A stretch of DNA of 36,334 bases from CAYQPF01 sp964419225 (GTDB lineage Bacteria; Cloacimonadota; Cloacimonadia; Cloacimonadales; CAYQPF01). The stretch covers positions 1 through 36,334 of the forward strand of contig CAYQPF010000034.1 of NCBI GenBank assembly GCA_964419225.1, written 5' to 3'. Positions within the stretch are counted from its first letter, which is position 1, and every line of letters starts with the position of its first letter. Under the pieces are notes generated by a model. The model was not told the origin of the DNA. It searched no databases and worked only from the letters and a program-made list of their open reading frames with translations. Positions 16,439 through 24,342 of this stretch are shown here, piece after piece. The position numbers and the translations under genes were made by a program.

Positions 16439-17212
16439 TTACTTCCAGTCAGACACACCGTATCTGGCCAGGATTTTTTTTAGTTCTCCTGATGTTCTTA
16501 ACTGAGTAATTCCGTCAGAGAGGATTTTGGCATATTCTTTGGATTTGGGATTTTTGGGTGGGAAAGCAATATAAATAGCAGATGCTTCTGACAAATTACC
16601 TGAGAGTGATACTTCATTTGCTTTACCCAATTGTTTGAGTGTATATTGCATGACTAAACCATCTTCTATAATAGCATCAATTCTGCCGGCGATGACCATA
16701 TTGATCAATTTTTCTAAAGCATTTTCTCCGGTAGTTATTTCTACATTGGGATTGTGCTTTTCTGCAGCATTTTTAATATAATTGTCAAAGGGGTCGTCTC
16801 CGTAAGTATAATCTTGGATAACCCCAATTTTAATTGTTTTAATAGAACTGATTCCCTTATATTTCCAACTATTGCCTTTTTTTACAAAGAACACATTTGA
16901 GCTGTGACCCATCTCATTCGCAGGAAAAATAAAATCAGGCACATCTCCCTTTGCAGCTCCGACAACACCTGTAACTTTACCATCTCTGGCATTTGGGATT
17001 GCTCTGGTATAAGGAGTTACCTGGTAAATTATTTTGTGGCCGGCTTTTTCAAAGATAGCTTTAGCAATATCAATGCAGTAGCCCGGGGTTTTGGATTCGG
17101 GTTCTCCATTGTATGGCATCCAGGGATCTGCTGCAAGTACAATAGTGTCCGCGAATAGAGAACTCAGGAAACACAACAACATAAATGCAAATATAATGAA
17201 ATACGATTTCAT
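16439..17212 (-). CDS. Periplasmic solute-binding protein, family 3 (amino-acid type)
   Basis: A 257-residue exported protein with a signal peptide (MKSYFIIFAFMLLCFLSSLFA) and no lipobox cysteine. It has the two-lobe family 3 layout: the first lobe starts ADPWMPYNGEPESKTPGYCIDIAKAIFEKAG, paraphrasing the family pattern of an aromatic-rich binding strand followed by GYxxDIxKAI. The hinge is near IKIGVIQDYTYGD, and AGRIDAIIEDGLVMQY is the second-lobe strand that contacts ligand. It ends LKKILARYGVSDW. Such proteins deliver amino acids or similar small molecules to an ABC importer, or act as sensors. No permease or ATPase gene is adjacent, so it is an orphan. AGGAGGATCCT precedes the ATG. It converges on the MATE gene with only 9 bp between stops. 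Confidence 0.85.
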   Translation of the reverse strand: MKSYFIIFAFMLLCFLSSLFADTIVLAADPWMPYNGEPESKTPGYCIDIAKAIFEKAGHKIIYQVTPYTRAIPNARDGKVTGVVGAAKGDVPDFIFPANEMGHSSNVFFVKKGNSWKYKGISSIKTIKIGVIQDYTYGDDPFDNYIKNAAEKHNPNVEITTGENALEKLINMVIAGRIDAIIEDGLVMQYTLKQLGKANEVSLSGNLSEASAIYIAFPPKNPKSKEYAKILSDGITQLRTSGELKKILARYGVSDWK

Positions 17213-17232
17213 AGGATCCTCCTTTTATACTA

Positions 17233-17260
17233 ATATTAATTATTCTTATTTATTAGTCAA
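17233..17260 (-). promoter_or_regulatory. Sigma70-type promoter for the solute-binding protein gene
   Basis: On the minus strand, TTGACT (17255-17260) and TAATAT (17233-17238) are separated by 16 bp, about 20 bp upstream of the start codon. Confidence 0.5.
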
Positions 17261-17306
17261 GGAAATAATTTAGAGGGGAATTTTTTTTGGAGGGGGATGG
17301 CAATAA

Positions 17307-17342
17307 GGACGATATTGACTATATGGACGATATGGACAAGAG
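17307..17342. repeat. 9-bp repeat array (GGACGATAT-type)
   Basis: Four 9-bp units in register: GGACGATAT, TGACTATAT, GGACGATAT, GGACAAGAG. It shares period and GGAC head with the array at 1499-1529, and resembles GGATGGACAGGATGAACAGG near 18527. Confidence 0.6.
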
Positions 17343-17366
17343 GGTAAGTGCATAGTCTTGAATTAA

Positions 17367-17481
17367 GAGTGACGAGTGACGGGTAAAGAGTGACGAGTGA
17401 CGAGTGACGGGTAAAGAGTGACGAGTGACGGGTAAAGAGTGACGAGTGACGAGTGATGAGTAAAGAGTGACGAGTGATGAG
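17367..17481. repeat. 16-unit heptamer minisatellite (GAGTGAC / GGGTAAA)
   Basis: Sixteen consecutive 7-bp units in perfect register: runs of two or three GAGTGAC (or GAGTGAT) separated by single GGGTAAA or GAGTAAA units, then GAG. It fills most of the region between the solute-binding protein promoter and the start of the secreted protein at 17544. The minus-strand reading frame through it is repetitive noise, not a gene. Confidence 0.9.
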
Positions 17482-17543
17482 GTACCTTGGAAAAATATGT
17501 TGCCATAATTCCTCTGTGTATTTTTATTTCACCAGAGGTAATA

Positions 17544-18401
17544 ATGAGGAAAATAATTAGTTTAATATTAATGATATCGATTCTGGCAGTTCTTTCAGCT
17601 TTTACTAAGATCAAACTGAATACAAATGATGTACCAGAAGCCTCCGGACTGTGTGCGAGTCTGGTCAATCCCGGAATGCTCTATACGCATAATGATTCAG
17701 GCGGAAAACCTGTGATTTACATCCTGAACACCAAGGGAGATAAAGGGGGAGAGTGGGTTTTGAGTAATGCCAAGAATAGAGATTGGGAAGAAATTGCTGT
17801 CGGACCAGGCCCTGAGAAAGGATCTTCTTACGTTTATGTAGGAGATATCGGTGATAATAATGCTAAGCATAAAAGCCTGACTATCTATCGTTTCAAAGAT
17901 AAAAAATTCGACAAGAAGAATCCATCTGATACAATTTCGGAAATAGATAAGATCGACTTTCAATACGATGATGGTGCCAGAGATGCAGAAGCTTTCTTTG
18001 TTGATCCATTTACCAAAGATATCATTATCATCAGCAAACGGGAAATGGAAGTCCGGGTATATAAACTCAGTTACCCTCAGAAGACAGACAGCATGAATAC
18101 AGCAGTTAAGATAGGCACGATTCCTTATAATTTTGTTTCAGCAGCGACAATCAGTTCTGATGGGAAGATGATACTGGTTAAAACCTACGGGAATATCAAG
18201 ATGTGGAAACGCAAAGGCAAAGAAGCGATTGAAACTATGTTCTTACGTGAGGGATTCGACATCGAATATGAAATAGAACCGCAGGGTGAAGCTGTCTGTT
18301 TTGATCCAACCCACAAAATGTATTATACTCTGAGCGAGAAGAATGACGCACCTGCACAGTATATTCATCGATATAAGGTAAGGAGTATGGTGTTTAAATA
18401 G
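17544..18401 (+). CDS. Secreted propeller-like protein of unknown function
   Basis: The ATG at 17544 is chosen over an upstream TTG at 17487 because AGAGGTAATA precedes it and the N-terminus (MRKIISLILMISILAVLSAF) is then a signal peptide. This gives 285 residues. The order of motifs PEASGLCASLVNPGMLYTHN, DSGG, NRDWEEIAVGPGPEKGSS, YVYVGDIGDNNAKHKSLTIY and DAEAFFVDPFTKDIIIISK matches a widespread family of exported proteins in which each unit reads like a propeller blade around a possible metal or phosphoester site (HNDSG, DWED-like, GDIGDN). Conserved acidic residues suggest an enzymatic or calcium-dependent role, but no activity can be assigned. It ends at a TAG that begins a heptamer repeat. 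It has no operon partners. Confidence 0.8.
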   Translation: MRKIISLILMISILAVLSAFTKIKLNTNDVPEASGLCASLVNPGMLYTHNDSGGKPVIYILNTKGDKGGEWVLSNAKNRDWEEIAVGPGPEKGSSYVYVGDIGDNNAKHKSLTIYRFKDKKFDKKNPSDTISEIDKIDFQYDDGARDAEAFFVDPFTKDIIIISKREMEVRVYKLSYPQKTDSMNTAVKIGTIPYNFVSAATISSDGKMILVKTYGNIKMWKRKGKEAIETMFLREGFDIEYEIEPQGEAVCFDPTHKMYYTLSEKNDAPAQYIHRYKVRSMVFK

Positions 18402-18498
18402 TTGAGAGTTGAGAGTTGGGGAGAAGAAAATTCTTAAGACTAAGAGGTTAACTTTTGACAATTGATTTGTTAAACAATGTTAAGGCAGTGAGCAGTGG
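18399..18498. repeat. Short heptamer repeats (GTTGAGA and CAGTGRG)
   Basis: GTTGAGA, GTTGAGA, GTTGGGG (18401-18421) starts on the G of the TAG stop codon. CAGTGAG, CAGTGGG follows at 18485-18498. Between 18499 and 18564 lies GGATGGACAGGATGAACAGG-like sequence of 9-bp character, then the ribosome binding site of the next gene. Confidence 0.65.
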
Positions 18499-18564
18499 GG
18501 AAGGAGATTTGGGAGTTTTCTACAGGGATGGACAGGATGAACAGGATAGGGGAGAGTAGATAAT

Positions 18565-19695
18565 ATGGGATTTTGGGGGATATTTTTTTTCATAACTGCA
18601 ATAGTTTCCTCGATTGTTATTACCATTAAAAAGAAAACTATTAGTATTAAGGCTTTTAAACCAAAATATGATGGCTTATATTTTGAAGCCACCACGAGGA
18701 AAAAAATAGTAATATATTATGGGATTAGGACTGATACTAAATCAACAATTATTTTCTATAGAGAAAGTTTTTTTGAGAAAGTATTAAAATTTATCGGGAT
18801 TTGCCGTGAATTCCAGGTAGGTATCCCTGAATTTGATAAAAATATATTCATAGTTTCAGATGATTATGAAAATGTTAAAAACCTGAATTGTGAAAAAGAG
18901 TTATTAGCTTCAATTTATGAGTTATTAAATATTAAAAAAAGTAATCAATCAGCTGAATCAGGTAAATACTTCTCCAATGATCTTAAAGTAAAATCTATCA
19001 GCATATTAAATAATCTCGTGTTTGTTAAGATCGTAGGAACCATAGACGGAGTTTTTCACAGTGGAAAAGCTGCTTACATAAAAAAACTGTTGTTTAAAAT
19101 TGAAAAATTGTTTAAAAGTCAGGATTCAATACAAACTACAAAGAATTACAATCGATTTCTTATAGGACATGGATTGCTTATTGGTTTTGGTGTGGGGAGT
19201 TTATTAATATACTTTTTTTACATGAATATTAATAATGTATTGATTCTGTCATATTCACATATTCAAATACTCACAATTATTGCTATTTTATCATATCTGT
19301 TTCTCAATATTCTTTATGCACTTGTATATTGTAGGAGATCCTCATACTTTTCAATACTTTTGAAACAGGTTCTATTAATCGGTATTTTTCTAGCTGGATT
19401 TTGTTTTTTTAGCTTGATTCAAAGAGGAAATGTAGAATTGGATAGAGCTGATGGTGTATTAAAAAATGGGTATATAGTTGATAAAGAAGTGCATAGCACA
19501 CGCTACGATCATCACTATACGATAACTGTTGATTTTAGTGGAAGTGACAGTAGTCTGGGAGAAAAGGAAATAAGAGTTGATTATGAGATCTTTGCATATG
19601 TAAAACTCAATGAATACATTAATATTTATCAATATCCGGGCTTCTTTAAAGATCCCTGGCTGAGAGTTCCACCCCGGAGATATTTAAGAGATTAG
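18565..19695 (+). CDS. Multi-pass membrane protein, paralog of the product at 21583-22710
   Basis: A 376-residue protein, start supported by AGGGGAGAGTAGATA before the ATG. It has an N-terminal membrane helix (about residues 2-21), a soluble domain of about 170 residues, three closely spaced helices (about 200-220, 227-254 and 265-282), and a C-terminal soluble domain. The same layout and several blocks recur in the 375-residue product 1.9 kb downstream: FYRESFFEKVLKFIGICREF versus FRKESWLTRFFKSLGFCNEF, GIPEFDKNIFIVSDD versus GDPEFDNKVFIYSGD, NVKNL versus NVKKL, YCRRSS versus YCRRSP, and KDPWLRVPPR versus GDPWLEFVPR at the end. No named family recognised. The C-terminal domain with DPWL resembles small envelope domains seen after membrane helices, but this is not enough to assign a role. 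Confidence 0.75.
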   Translation: MGFWGIFFFITAIVSSIVITIKKKTISIKAFKPKYDGLYFEATTRKKIVIYYGIRTDTKSTIIFYRESFFEKVLKFIGICREFQVGIPEFDKNIFIVSDDYENVKNLNCEKELLASIYELLNIKKSNQSAESGKYFSNDLKVKSISILNNLVFVKIVGTIDGVFHSGKAAYIKKLLFKIEKLFKSQDSIQTTKNYNRFLIGHGLLIGFGVGSLLIYFFYMNINNVLILSYSHIQILTIIAILSYLFLNILYALVYCRRSSYFSILLKQVLLIGIFLAGFCFFSLIQRGNVELDRADGVLKNGYIVDKEVHSTRYDHHYTITVDFSGSDSSLGEKEIRVDYEIFAYVKLNEYINIYQYPGFFKDPWLRVPPRRYLRD

Positions 19696-19762
19696 AGATC
19701 TCCGTAACCCCACGAAAGAGGTACAGTAATTTGAGAAAACATATATAATCACGGAATCAAAC

Positions 19763-19802
19763 CCCAAAATATACATAATATTTTGGGATTACAGTCCCAA
19801 AA
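19763..19802. terminator. Two mutually exclusive hairpins between convergent genes
   Basis: Arm A CCCAAAATAT (19763-19772) pairs perfectly with ATATTTTGGG (19778-19787). The overlapping TTTTGGGA (19781-19788) pairs equally well with TCCCAAAA (19795-19802). The middle arm can therefore fold left or right. The site lies between the stops of the 376-residue gene (+) and the TPR gene (-), so a two-way terminator is likely, although there is no immediate long T-run. Confidence 0.5.
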
Positions 19803-19825
19803 GTGTGGTAAATATCTTGTTTGGT

Positions 19826-21358
19826 TTAATTTTTTAAAGCAGGGAATCTTGGATCCTGAGGGAATTTAACAATAGCAACATCAATAAGTTTATTGGCCTC
19901 TTCGGGATTTTTTTCATAGTTTTTTGTTAAATCGATAAGATTGAGATAAGATTCGGGATTTTTAGCATCATTTTTGATTGCTTTATTAAATGCATCTCTG
20001 GCTTTATCATACTTTTTCAGCTTGGTCATATAAATTACACCCAGAATATTGCTAAAGCGAGGATCCATAAATTCAATTGTAGCTGCTTTCTCATAATTAT
20101 CTGCAGCTTTAGAGTACTTTTGAATTTTGTCTGAAGCATAATAATTGCCTAATTCAAAGTAGTTATAGGCGTCTTCTCTTAAAAAATCTGAAGATGATTC
20201 TTTGCTTAAGGTGATGGCAGTTTCAAATTCAACTCTGGCTTTTTCAAGATCCTGTTTTTGATATAAATAAATTTTTCCCTGTTCTAAATGGAAAACAGAT
20301 TCGTTCGGATAATTATCTAAACCTGTTTTAATTCTCTGTTCATAATTCTCGGGAGATTGATAGAATCTTTGAATAAGGGCAAATTTTTCCAAAGCTCTGT
20401 AATTGGTGGAATCTTCAACGAGGACAGAGTCGATATAAGCTAAGGCGACTTTATGTTTCCGTAAACCATCCTCCATTATATCGATGTAGATCAATTTTAT
20501 ATCTTTTCCTGTTTTTTGTGTTTTCATGATCTTTTCTACAAAATCTTTGGCTTTAAAATACTGTCCATTATTAAACATAAATTGTAAGTGGATCTTATCA
20601 TCGTAGAGTGAGTAAGGACTGTTTAGGCAGGCTTTGTCAAAATAACTGACAGCACTTTCTTTTCTTTTAGACACATATGCTTCCATATAACCGAGTCTTA
20701 AATTAGTAATAGGGTTATTCCCGTCTATTTTTAAAGCCTGAGTAAAATATTTTCTTGCTGAAATATCATCACGTGTTCTGTTTTCGTAAAATATGCCGGC
20801 TAAGTTATACAAAGAAGCTGTATTAGCTTTTAAAGCATTGTTAACCATAGTTTCTCCGGTCTCTGCATCTGTATCTGAGGTGATTTTGTACAGACCGTAA
20901 AACAATTCTGCTCTGGGATAACCAGGAAAGGCTTTTAATCCATCTTCCATATATTTAACAGCAGCTTTGGGATTTTGTTCGTACATCCTTAGAAAAGCTG
21001 CTAATTCATAAATTTCGTAAACATCTTTGTATTGTGCCACCAAAGAATCGCAATTGATATTGTATTGTTTTTTGTTCTTACTTTTTTCACCATAAAATGC
21101 CAATATTGACTTCATATAGATTTTATCAATTAACTTCTCGGGCTCAACCTGATCAAGCATTTTTTGAACTTTTTGATAATATGCATCATTTTTATTCTGT
21201 TGGCAGTCATTAAGGATATTGTTGATTTCACAATCAATAAAATTATAAGATGAGCTAATTCTGGCTCTTTCACTAAAATAATAAAGATAATCCATTGCTC
21301 TAAGCATTTGAGAAGAAACGGAAAAGAGAATCAGGAAAAATAAGACTTTTTTTAACAT
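19826..21358 (-). CDS. Secreted TPR-repeat protein
   Basis: The ATG at 21358 is chosen over an upstream start 19 codons earlier because AGGGAGATTATT precedes it and MLKKVLFFLILFSVSSQMLRA then forms a signal peptide. This gives 510 residues. The rest is a helical array of tetratricopeptide repeats, roughly ten, with the usual small-residue and aromatic pattern. Examples are AAVKYMEDGLKAFPGYPRAEL, ARKYFTQALKIDGNNPITNL, KARVEFETAITLS and KARDAFNKAIKNDAKNPES. TPR arrays hold protein partners; here it would act in the periplasm or at the outer membrane. It lies between two paralogous membrane protein genes, both on the other strand. A physical link with them is a reasonable guess only. Confidence 0.85.
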   Translation of the reverse strand: MLKKVLFFLILFSVSSQMLRAMDYLYYFSERARISSSYNFIDCEINNILNDCQQNKNDAYYQKVQKMLDQVEPEKLIDKIYMKSILAFYGEKSKNKKQYNINCDSLVAQYKDVYEIYELAAFLRMYEQNPKAAVKYMEDGLKAFPGYPRAELFYGLYKITSDTDAETGETMVNNALKANTASLYNLAGIFYENRTRDDISARKYFTQALKIDGNNPITNLRLGYMEAYVSKRKESAVSYFDKACLNSPYSLYDDKIHLQFMFNNGQYFKAKDFVEKIMKTQKTGKDIKLIYIDIMEDGLRKHKVALAYIDSVLVEDSTNYRALEKFALIQRFYQSPENYEQRIKTGLDNYPNESVFHLEQGKIYLYQKQDLEKARVEFETAITLSKESSSDFLREDAYNYFELGNYYASDKIQKYSKAADNYEKAATIEFMDPRFSNILGVIYMTKLKKYDKARDAFNKAIKNDAKNPESYLNLIDLTKNYEKNPEEANKLIDVAIVKFPQDPRFPALKN

Positions 21359-21389
21359 AATAATCTCCCTAACAATTAATGATTTGTTC

Positions 21390-21415
21390 ATTATAAAAAA
21401 AGTGTCATTTGTCAA
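21390..21415 (-). promoter_or_regulatory. Promoter candidate for the TPR gene
   Basis: On the minus strand, a perfect TTGACA (21410-21415) and a perfect TATAAT (21390-21395) are separated by only 14 bp, about 32 bp upstream of the chosen ATG. The spacing is short but the position is right. Confidence 0.4.
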
Positions 21416-21582
21416 GTGGGAAATTCTTTTTGGGTAATGGGACAGGCTTCAATAAGTGTGTTAGAACCGTAAAGGAATAATTCATTTGACACCTGGAGTA
21501 AAATCATTTTTACTTCACAGAGAATTTTAACTTCTACTGCACTGTTGGGGTTTGAGTTCATTCTCATTAGGAGGAAGCTGAT

Positions 21583-22710
21583 ATGTGGAGAATATGGTAT
21601 TTGGTTTCGATAACAGTAATAGTGGCTTTGAGTATTTATATTGCCCGCAAAATCAAGTCCTTTAACCTTGATAAAGCTGAAGACAGATATGGTGGGCTGG
21701 TTTCGATCAAAAAGAATAAGGGGACAATTGTCTCGATCTCTTTTGGGGTAAGTATTGCTTCTGATATTTCCATAAGTTTCCGTAAAGAGTCTTGGCTGAC
21801 CAGATTTTTCAAGTCTTTGGGTTTTTGTAATGAATTCTGTACTGGTGATCCAGAGTTTGATAACAAAGTTTTCATTTATTCCGGGGACAGGCAGAATGTG
21901 AAGAAACTGGTGGAACATAAGGTTTTGAGGGATTTGATAGTATCAATACTTTATAATACCAGAAGAAGTGAAGTAATTGTCAGGAATGATGAGTTTGTGG
22001 AGCCAAATAAACATATTGTCACATCTTTGAATATTAGGGAAGGAGCTATTTGGGTTACACTTACAGGTAAACATTTGAAGAATTTTGACAGCATGGACGG
22101 AGCGAATCTGGCAAGATTGTTGGATCAATTCGAGCCTTATTTAAAAGGAGAAATTTCTCCTGAAACAGAGACAAATTATCTGAACTACAAGAGTTTCTTA
22201 GGTTACCAGGTTGGGTTAGCAATAGCATGTTTTTCCTTCATTTTCTTTATGATCGGTGATGGAGCAAAGATGATCAGTTATGAGAATATGTGGCTGTATG
22301 GCATAACTAGTGCGATCTTAGTGGCCAGTGTATTTTTGTATATGGTATATGCTTATTGCAGGAGATCCCCTTTTTTGCATTTAATTCTCAGGGATTTTAT
22401 CTTATATGGATTTATTTGTACTTTTGTTGCCAGTATTTTCCTGATGCGGGAATTTAACATTGGTCTTGATACGGCAGTACCAGAGACCAAATCTGTTCAG
22501 GTACTGCAGAAGTATAGGCATCATGGTAGTAAGTCCAATACTTATCATGTAACAATAGCGGACTGGCGGAACCCGGGTGCTTCATTATCTTATCAGGTGG
22601 GTTATCGATATTACAATACGGTAAATGAGGGAGATGAGATCAAGATCAATATTCATGCAGGAGCACTGGGCGATCCCTGGCTGGAATTTGTTCCCCGATA
22701 TTCTTATTAA
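21583..22710 (+). CDS. Multi-pass membrane protein, paralog of the product at 18565-19695
   Basis: A 375-residue protein with TTAGGAGGAAGCTGAT before the ATG. It has an N-terminal helix (about 4-20), a soluble domain, helices near 205-222, 231-252 and 265-285, and a C-terminal beta-rich domain ending GDPWLEFVPRYSY. It matches the 376-residue product in length, topology and several blocks (listed there), so the two arose by duplication. Divergence is high, so the duplication is old. It is divergently transcribed from the TPR gene with 224 bp between; a TTGACA at 21486-21491 is present there but without a clear -10. Function unknown. Confidence 0.75.
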   Translation: MWRIWYLVSITVIVALSIYIARKIKSFNLDKAEDRYGGLVSIKKNKGTIVSISFGVSIASDISISFRKESWLTRFFKSLGFCNEFCTGDPEFDNKVFIYSGDRQNVKKLVEHKVLRDLIVSILYNTRRSEVIVRNDEFVEPNKHIVTSLNIREGAIWVTLTGKHLKNFDSMDGANLARLLDQFEPYLKGEISPETETNYLNYKSFLGYQVGLAIACFSFIFFMIGDGAKMISYENMWLYGITSAILVASVFLYMVYAYCRRSPFLHLILRDFILYGFICTFVASIFLMREFNIGLDTAVPETKSVQVLQKYRHHGSKSNTYHVTIADWRNPGASLSYQVGYRYYNTVNEGDEIKINIHAGALGDPWLEFVPRYSY

Positions 22711-22856
22711 TCCACTGATATTATCAAATAGACAATGAACAGGAAAAAAGAGTACTGGAAAACAAGTTGATTAAATGAGTATAGATCAGGGTGACAAAGG
22801 TTAGCAGAATAATCCGGATAAATCACTTGACTTTTTTGACTTTTTTTGATTTTAAG

Positions 22857-23573
22857 ATGTTAATGAGTAATAAAAAAGAAAATGCTACGCAGCAGAATAC
22901 TTGTGTTATACTACCGGTATATAACACAGAAAAGCAATTACCGCAATTGATAAGGGAACTGAAAGGAACCTTTACCCCGACACAGATCATATGTGTTAAT
23001 GATGGTTCCCAGGATAAATCACAAGATATATGTTTGAATGAGTCGGTCAATCTACACAGTTTTCCCAGGAATCGAGGCAAAGCAGCTGCCTTATGGCAGG
23101 GGTTTCAGATGGCTATTTCTGCGGGGTATGCATATGCGATAACACTGGACAGTGACGGGCAGCATGATCCGATTTTCATTCAAGAGTTTTTAAAGAGACA
23201 GAAAGAAAATAATGCCGGTATGGTCATTGGAAGAAGGGATTTCAATCATAAAATAATGCCGATGTCCCGTATAATGAGCAATTCGATTACCAGTGGAATT
23301 GTTTCATATTTGGTTAAGACCAGGATCTATGATTCACAGTGTGGATATCGTTTATATGATTTGGATTATATTAAAAAAGTAAAGTGCAGCAGTGATGGTT
23401 TTCAATTTGAAACGGAAATCATTTTTAAATATGCAACCCAAAAGGCCCGCTTTGCTCATGTGAATATCAGCACAATATATGCAGAGGAAAAGAGCAATAT
23501 TGCCCATGTTAAAGATACGTTGAAGTTTATAAAATTAGTATTAAAAGAAATGCGAACAGGAGGGAAAAGTTGA
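22857..23573 (+). CDS. Family 2 glycosyltransferase (DPM-like)
   Basis: A 238-residue GT-A fold enzyme without membrane segments. Visible motifs are CVILPVYNTEKQLPQLI (nucleotide-sugar binding strand), VNDGSQDKS (residue ~52 onward), NRGKAAALWQGFQMA, the metal-binding TLDSDGQHDP, MVIGRRDF, and DSQCGYRLYDLDYIKK with FQFETEIIFKYA. These fit enzymes of the dolichyl- or polyprenyl-phosphate mannosyl/glucosyltransferase type, which move a sugar from a nucleotide to a lipid carrier. The acceptor is not known. A GTG start at 22791 would add 22 residues with no homology; ATG at 22857 or 22863 is better placed, though neither has a strong ribosome binding site. First gene of the six-gene operon; its TGA overlaps the surE start. 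Confidence 0.85.
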   Translation: MLMSNKKENATQQNTCVILPVYNTEKQLPQLIRELKGTFTPTQIICVNDGSQDKSQDICLNESVNLHSFPRNRGKAAALWQGFQMAISAGYAYAITLDSDGQHDPIFIQEFLKRQKENNAGMVIGRRDFNHKIMPMSRIMSNSITSGIVSYLVKTRIYDSQCGYRLYDLDYIKKVKCSSDGFQFETEIIFKYATQKARFAHVNISTIYAEEKSNIAHVKDTLKFIKLVLKEMRTGGKS

Positions 23574-24334
23574 GAATATTACTAACAAATGATGATGGAA
23601 TAGAAGCAAAAGGTATTCAGGTTTTGGCTGACGAGTTAGAGAAGGCCGGACATGAAATAATTGTTGTAGCACCTGAAAAGGAAAGAAGTGCTGCTTCACA
23701 TTCAATCACTTTACGTGATCCTTTGCGGATAAAAGAGATCAAGCCAAATTGGTATCATGTTGGGGGAACGCCAGTTGACTGTATGATTTTAGCGAGTGAA
23801 GTATTGATAAAAGAGCCTGTAGATCTTGTGATATCAGGGATAAATGCGGGACAGAATCTGGGGAATGATATATTATATTCGGGAACAGTCGGAGCAGCAA
23901 TTGAAGGAATGTTTCTGGGTTTTAAAGCAATAGCCATCTCCATAACAAGTTACAGGGATCAAATCTATGAATCTGCAGCAATATCATTGACACAGATGCT
24001 TGGTGATGGGTTGTTAGATTTAATTGGAGAAAAAGAGATTTTGAATATAAATGTCCCGAATGTAGAGTTGTCAGAAATCAAAGGTGTTAAGATCACGAAT
24101 ATAGGTCATAGGCGATATACTGATTTTGTTTATACACAAAAAGATCATCGCGGTAATGATATCCACTGGATTGGGGGCGATAATCCTGTTTGGGAAGAAG
24201 CAGAGAATATAGATGCAGATGCCATTAGAAATAACTATATTTCTATTACGCCGATAGAATTTAATTTCACCAAAAAAGAATCATTTGACAAAATTGCTGA
24301 GTGGTTAAAACTCAGAAATAAAAAATTAGGATAG
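23570..24334 (+). CDS. surE: 5'/3'-nucleotidase SurE
   Basis: A 254-residue metal-dependent phosphatase that removes phosphate from nucleoside monophosphates, known for survival in stationary phase and stress. It begins at a TTG, MRILLTNDDGIEAKGI, with GGAGGGAAAAG before it, and overlaps the preceding stop by 4 bp. The metal ligands are visible: D8 and D9 in TNDDG, S40 in APEKERSAASHS, and N92 and N96 in SGINAGQNLGNDILYSGTVGAA. Length is normal for the family. Next gene is pcm, 8 bp on; surE and pcm are adjacent in many bacteria, E. coli included. There is no sign of a separate promoter. Confidence 0.95.
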   Translation: MRILLTNDDGIEAKGIQVLADELEKAGHEIIVVAPEKERSAASHSITLRDPLRIKEIKPNWYHVGGTPVDCMILASEVLIKEPVDLVISGINAGQNLGNDILYSGTVGAAIEGMFLGFKAIAISITSYRDQIYESAAISLTQMLGDGLLDLIGEKEILNINVPNVELSEIKGVKITNIGHRRYTDFVYTQKDHRGNDIHWIGGDNPVWEEAENIDADAIRNNYISITPIEFNFTKKESFDKIAEWLKLRNKKLG

Positions 24335-24342
24335 AATAAGAT

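Noticed and set aside
17367..17481. Possible CRISPR array in the regularly repeated region
   Set aside because: Units are 7 bp, contiguous and without unique spacers; it is a minisatellite.
17363..17668. Minus-strand reading frame of 101 codons ending in HSSLVTLYPSLVTRHS-like repeats
   Set aside because: It is the translation of the heptamer array plus the antisense of a signal-peptide gene; no ribosome binding site and no family.
21412..21918. Minus-strand frame of 168 codons upstream of the TPR gene
   Set aside because: It overlaps the start of the paralogous membrane protein gene at 21583, which has a strong ribosome binding site and a paralog; no family match for the minus frame.
22827..22855. 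Two TTGACT boxes just before the glycosyltransferase start as operon promoter
   Set aside because: No credible -10 at either distance, and a start here would leave almost no leader; kept only as a possibility.
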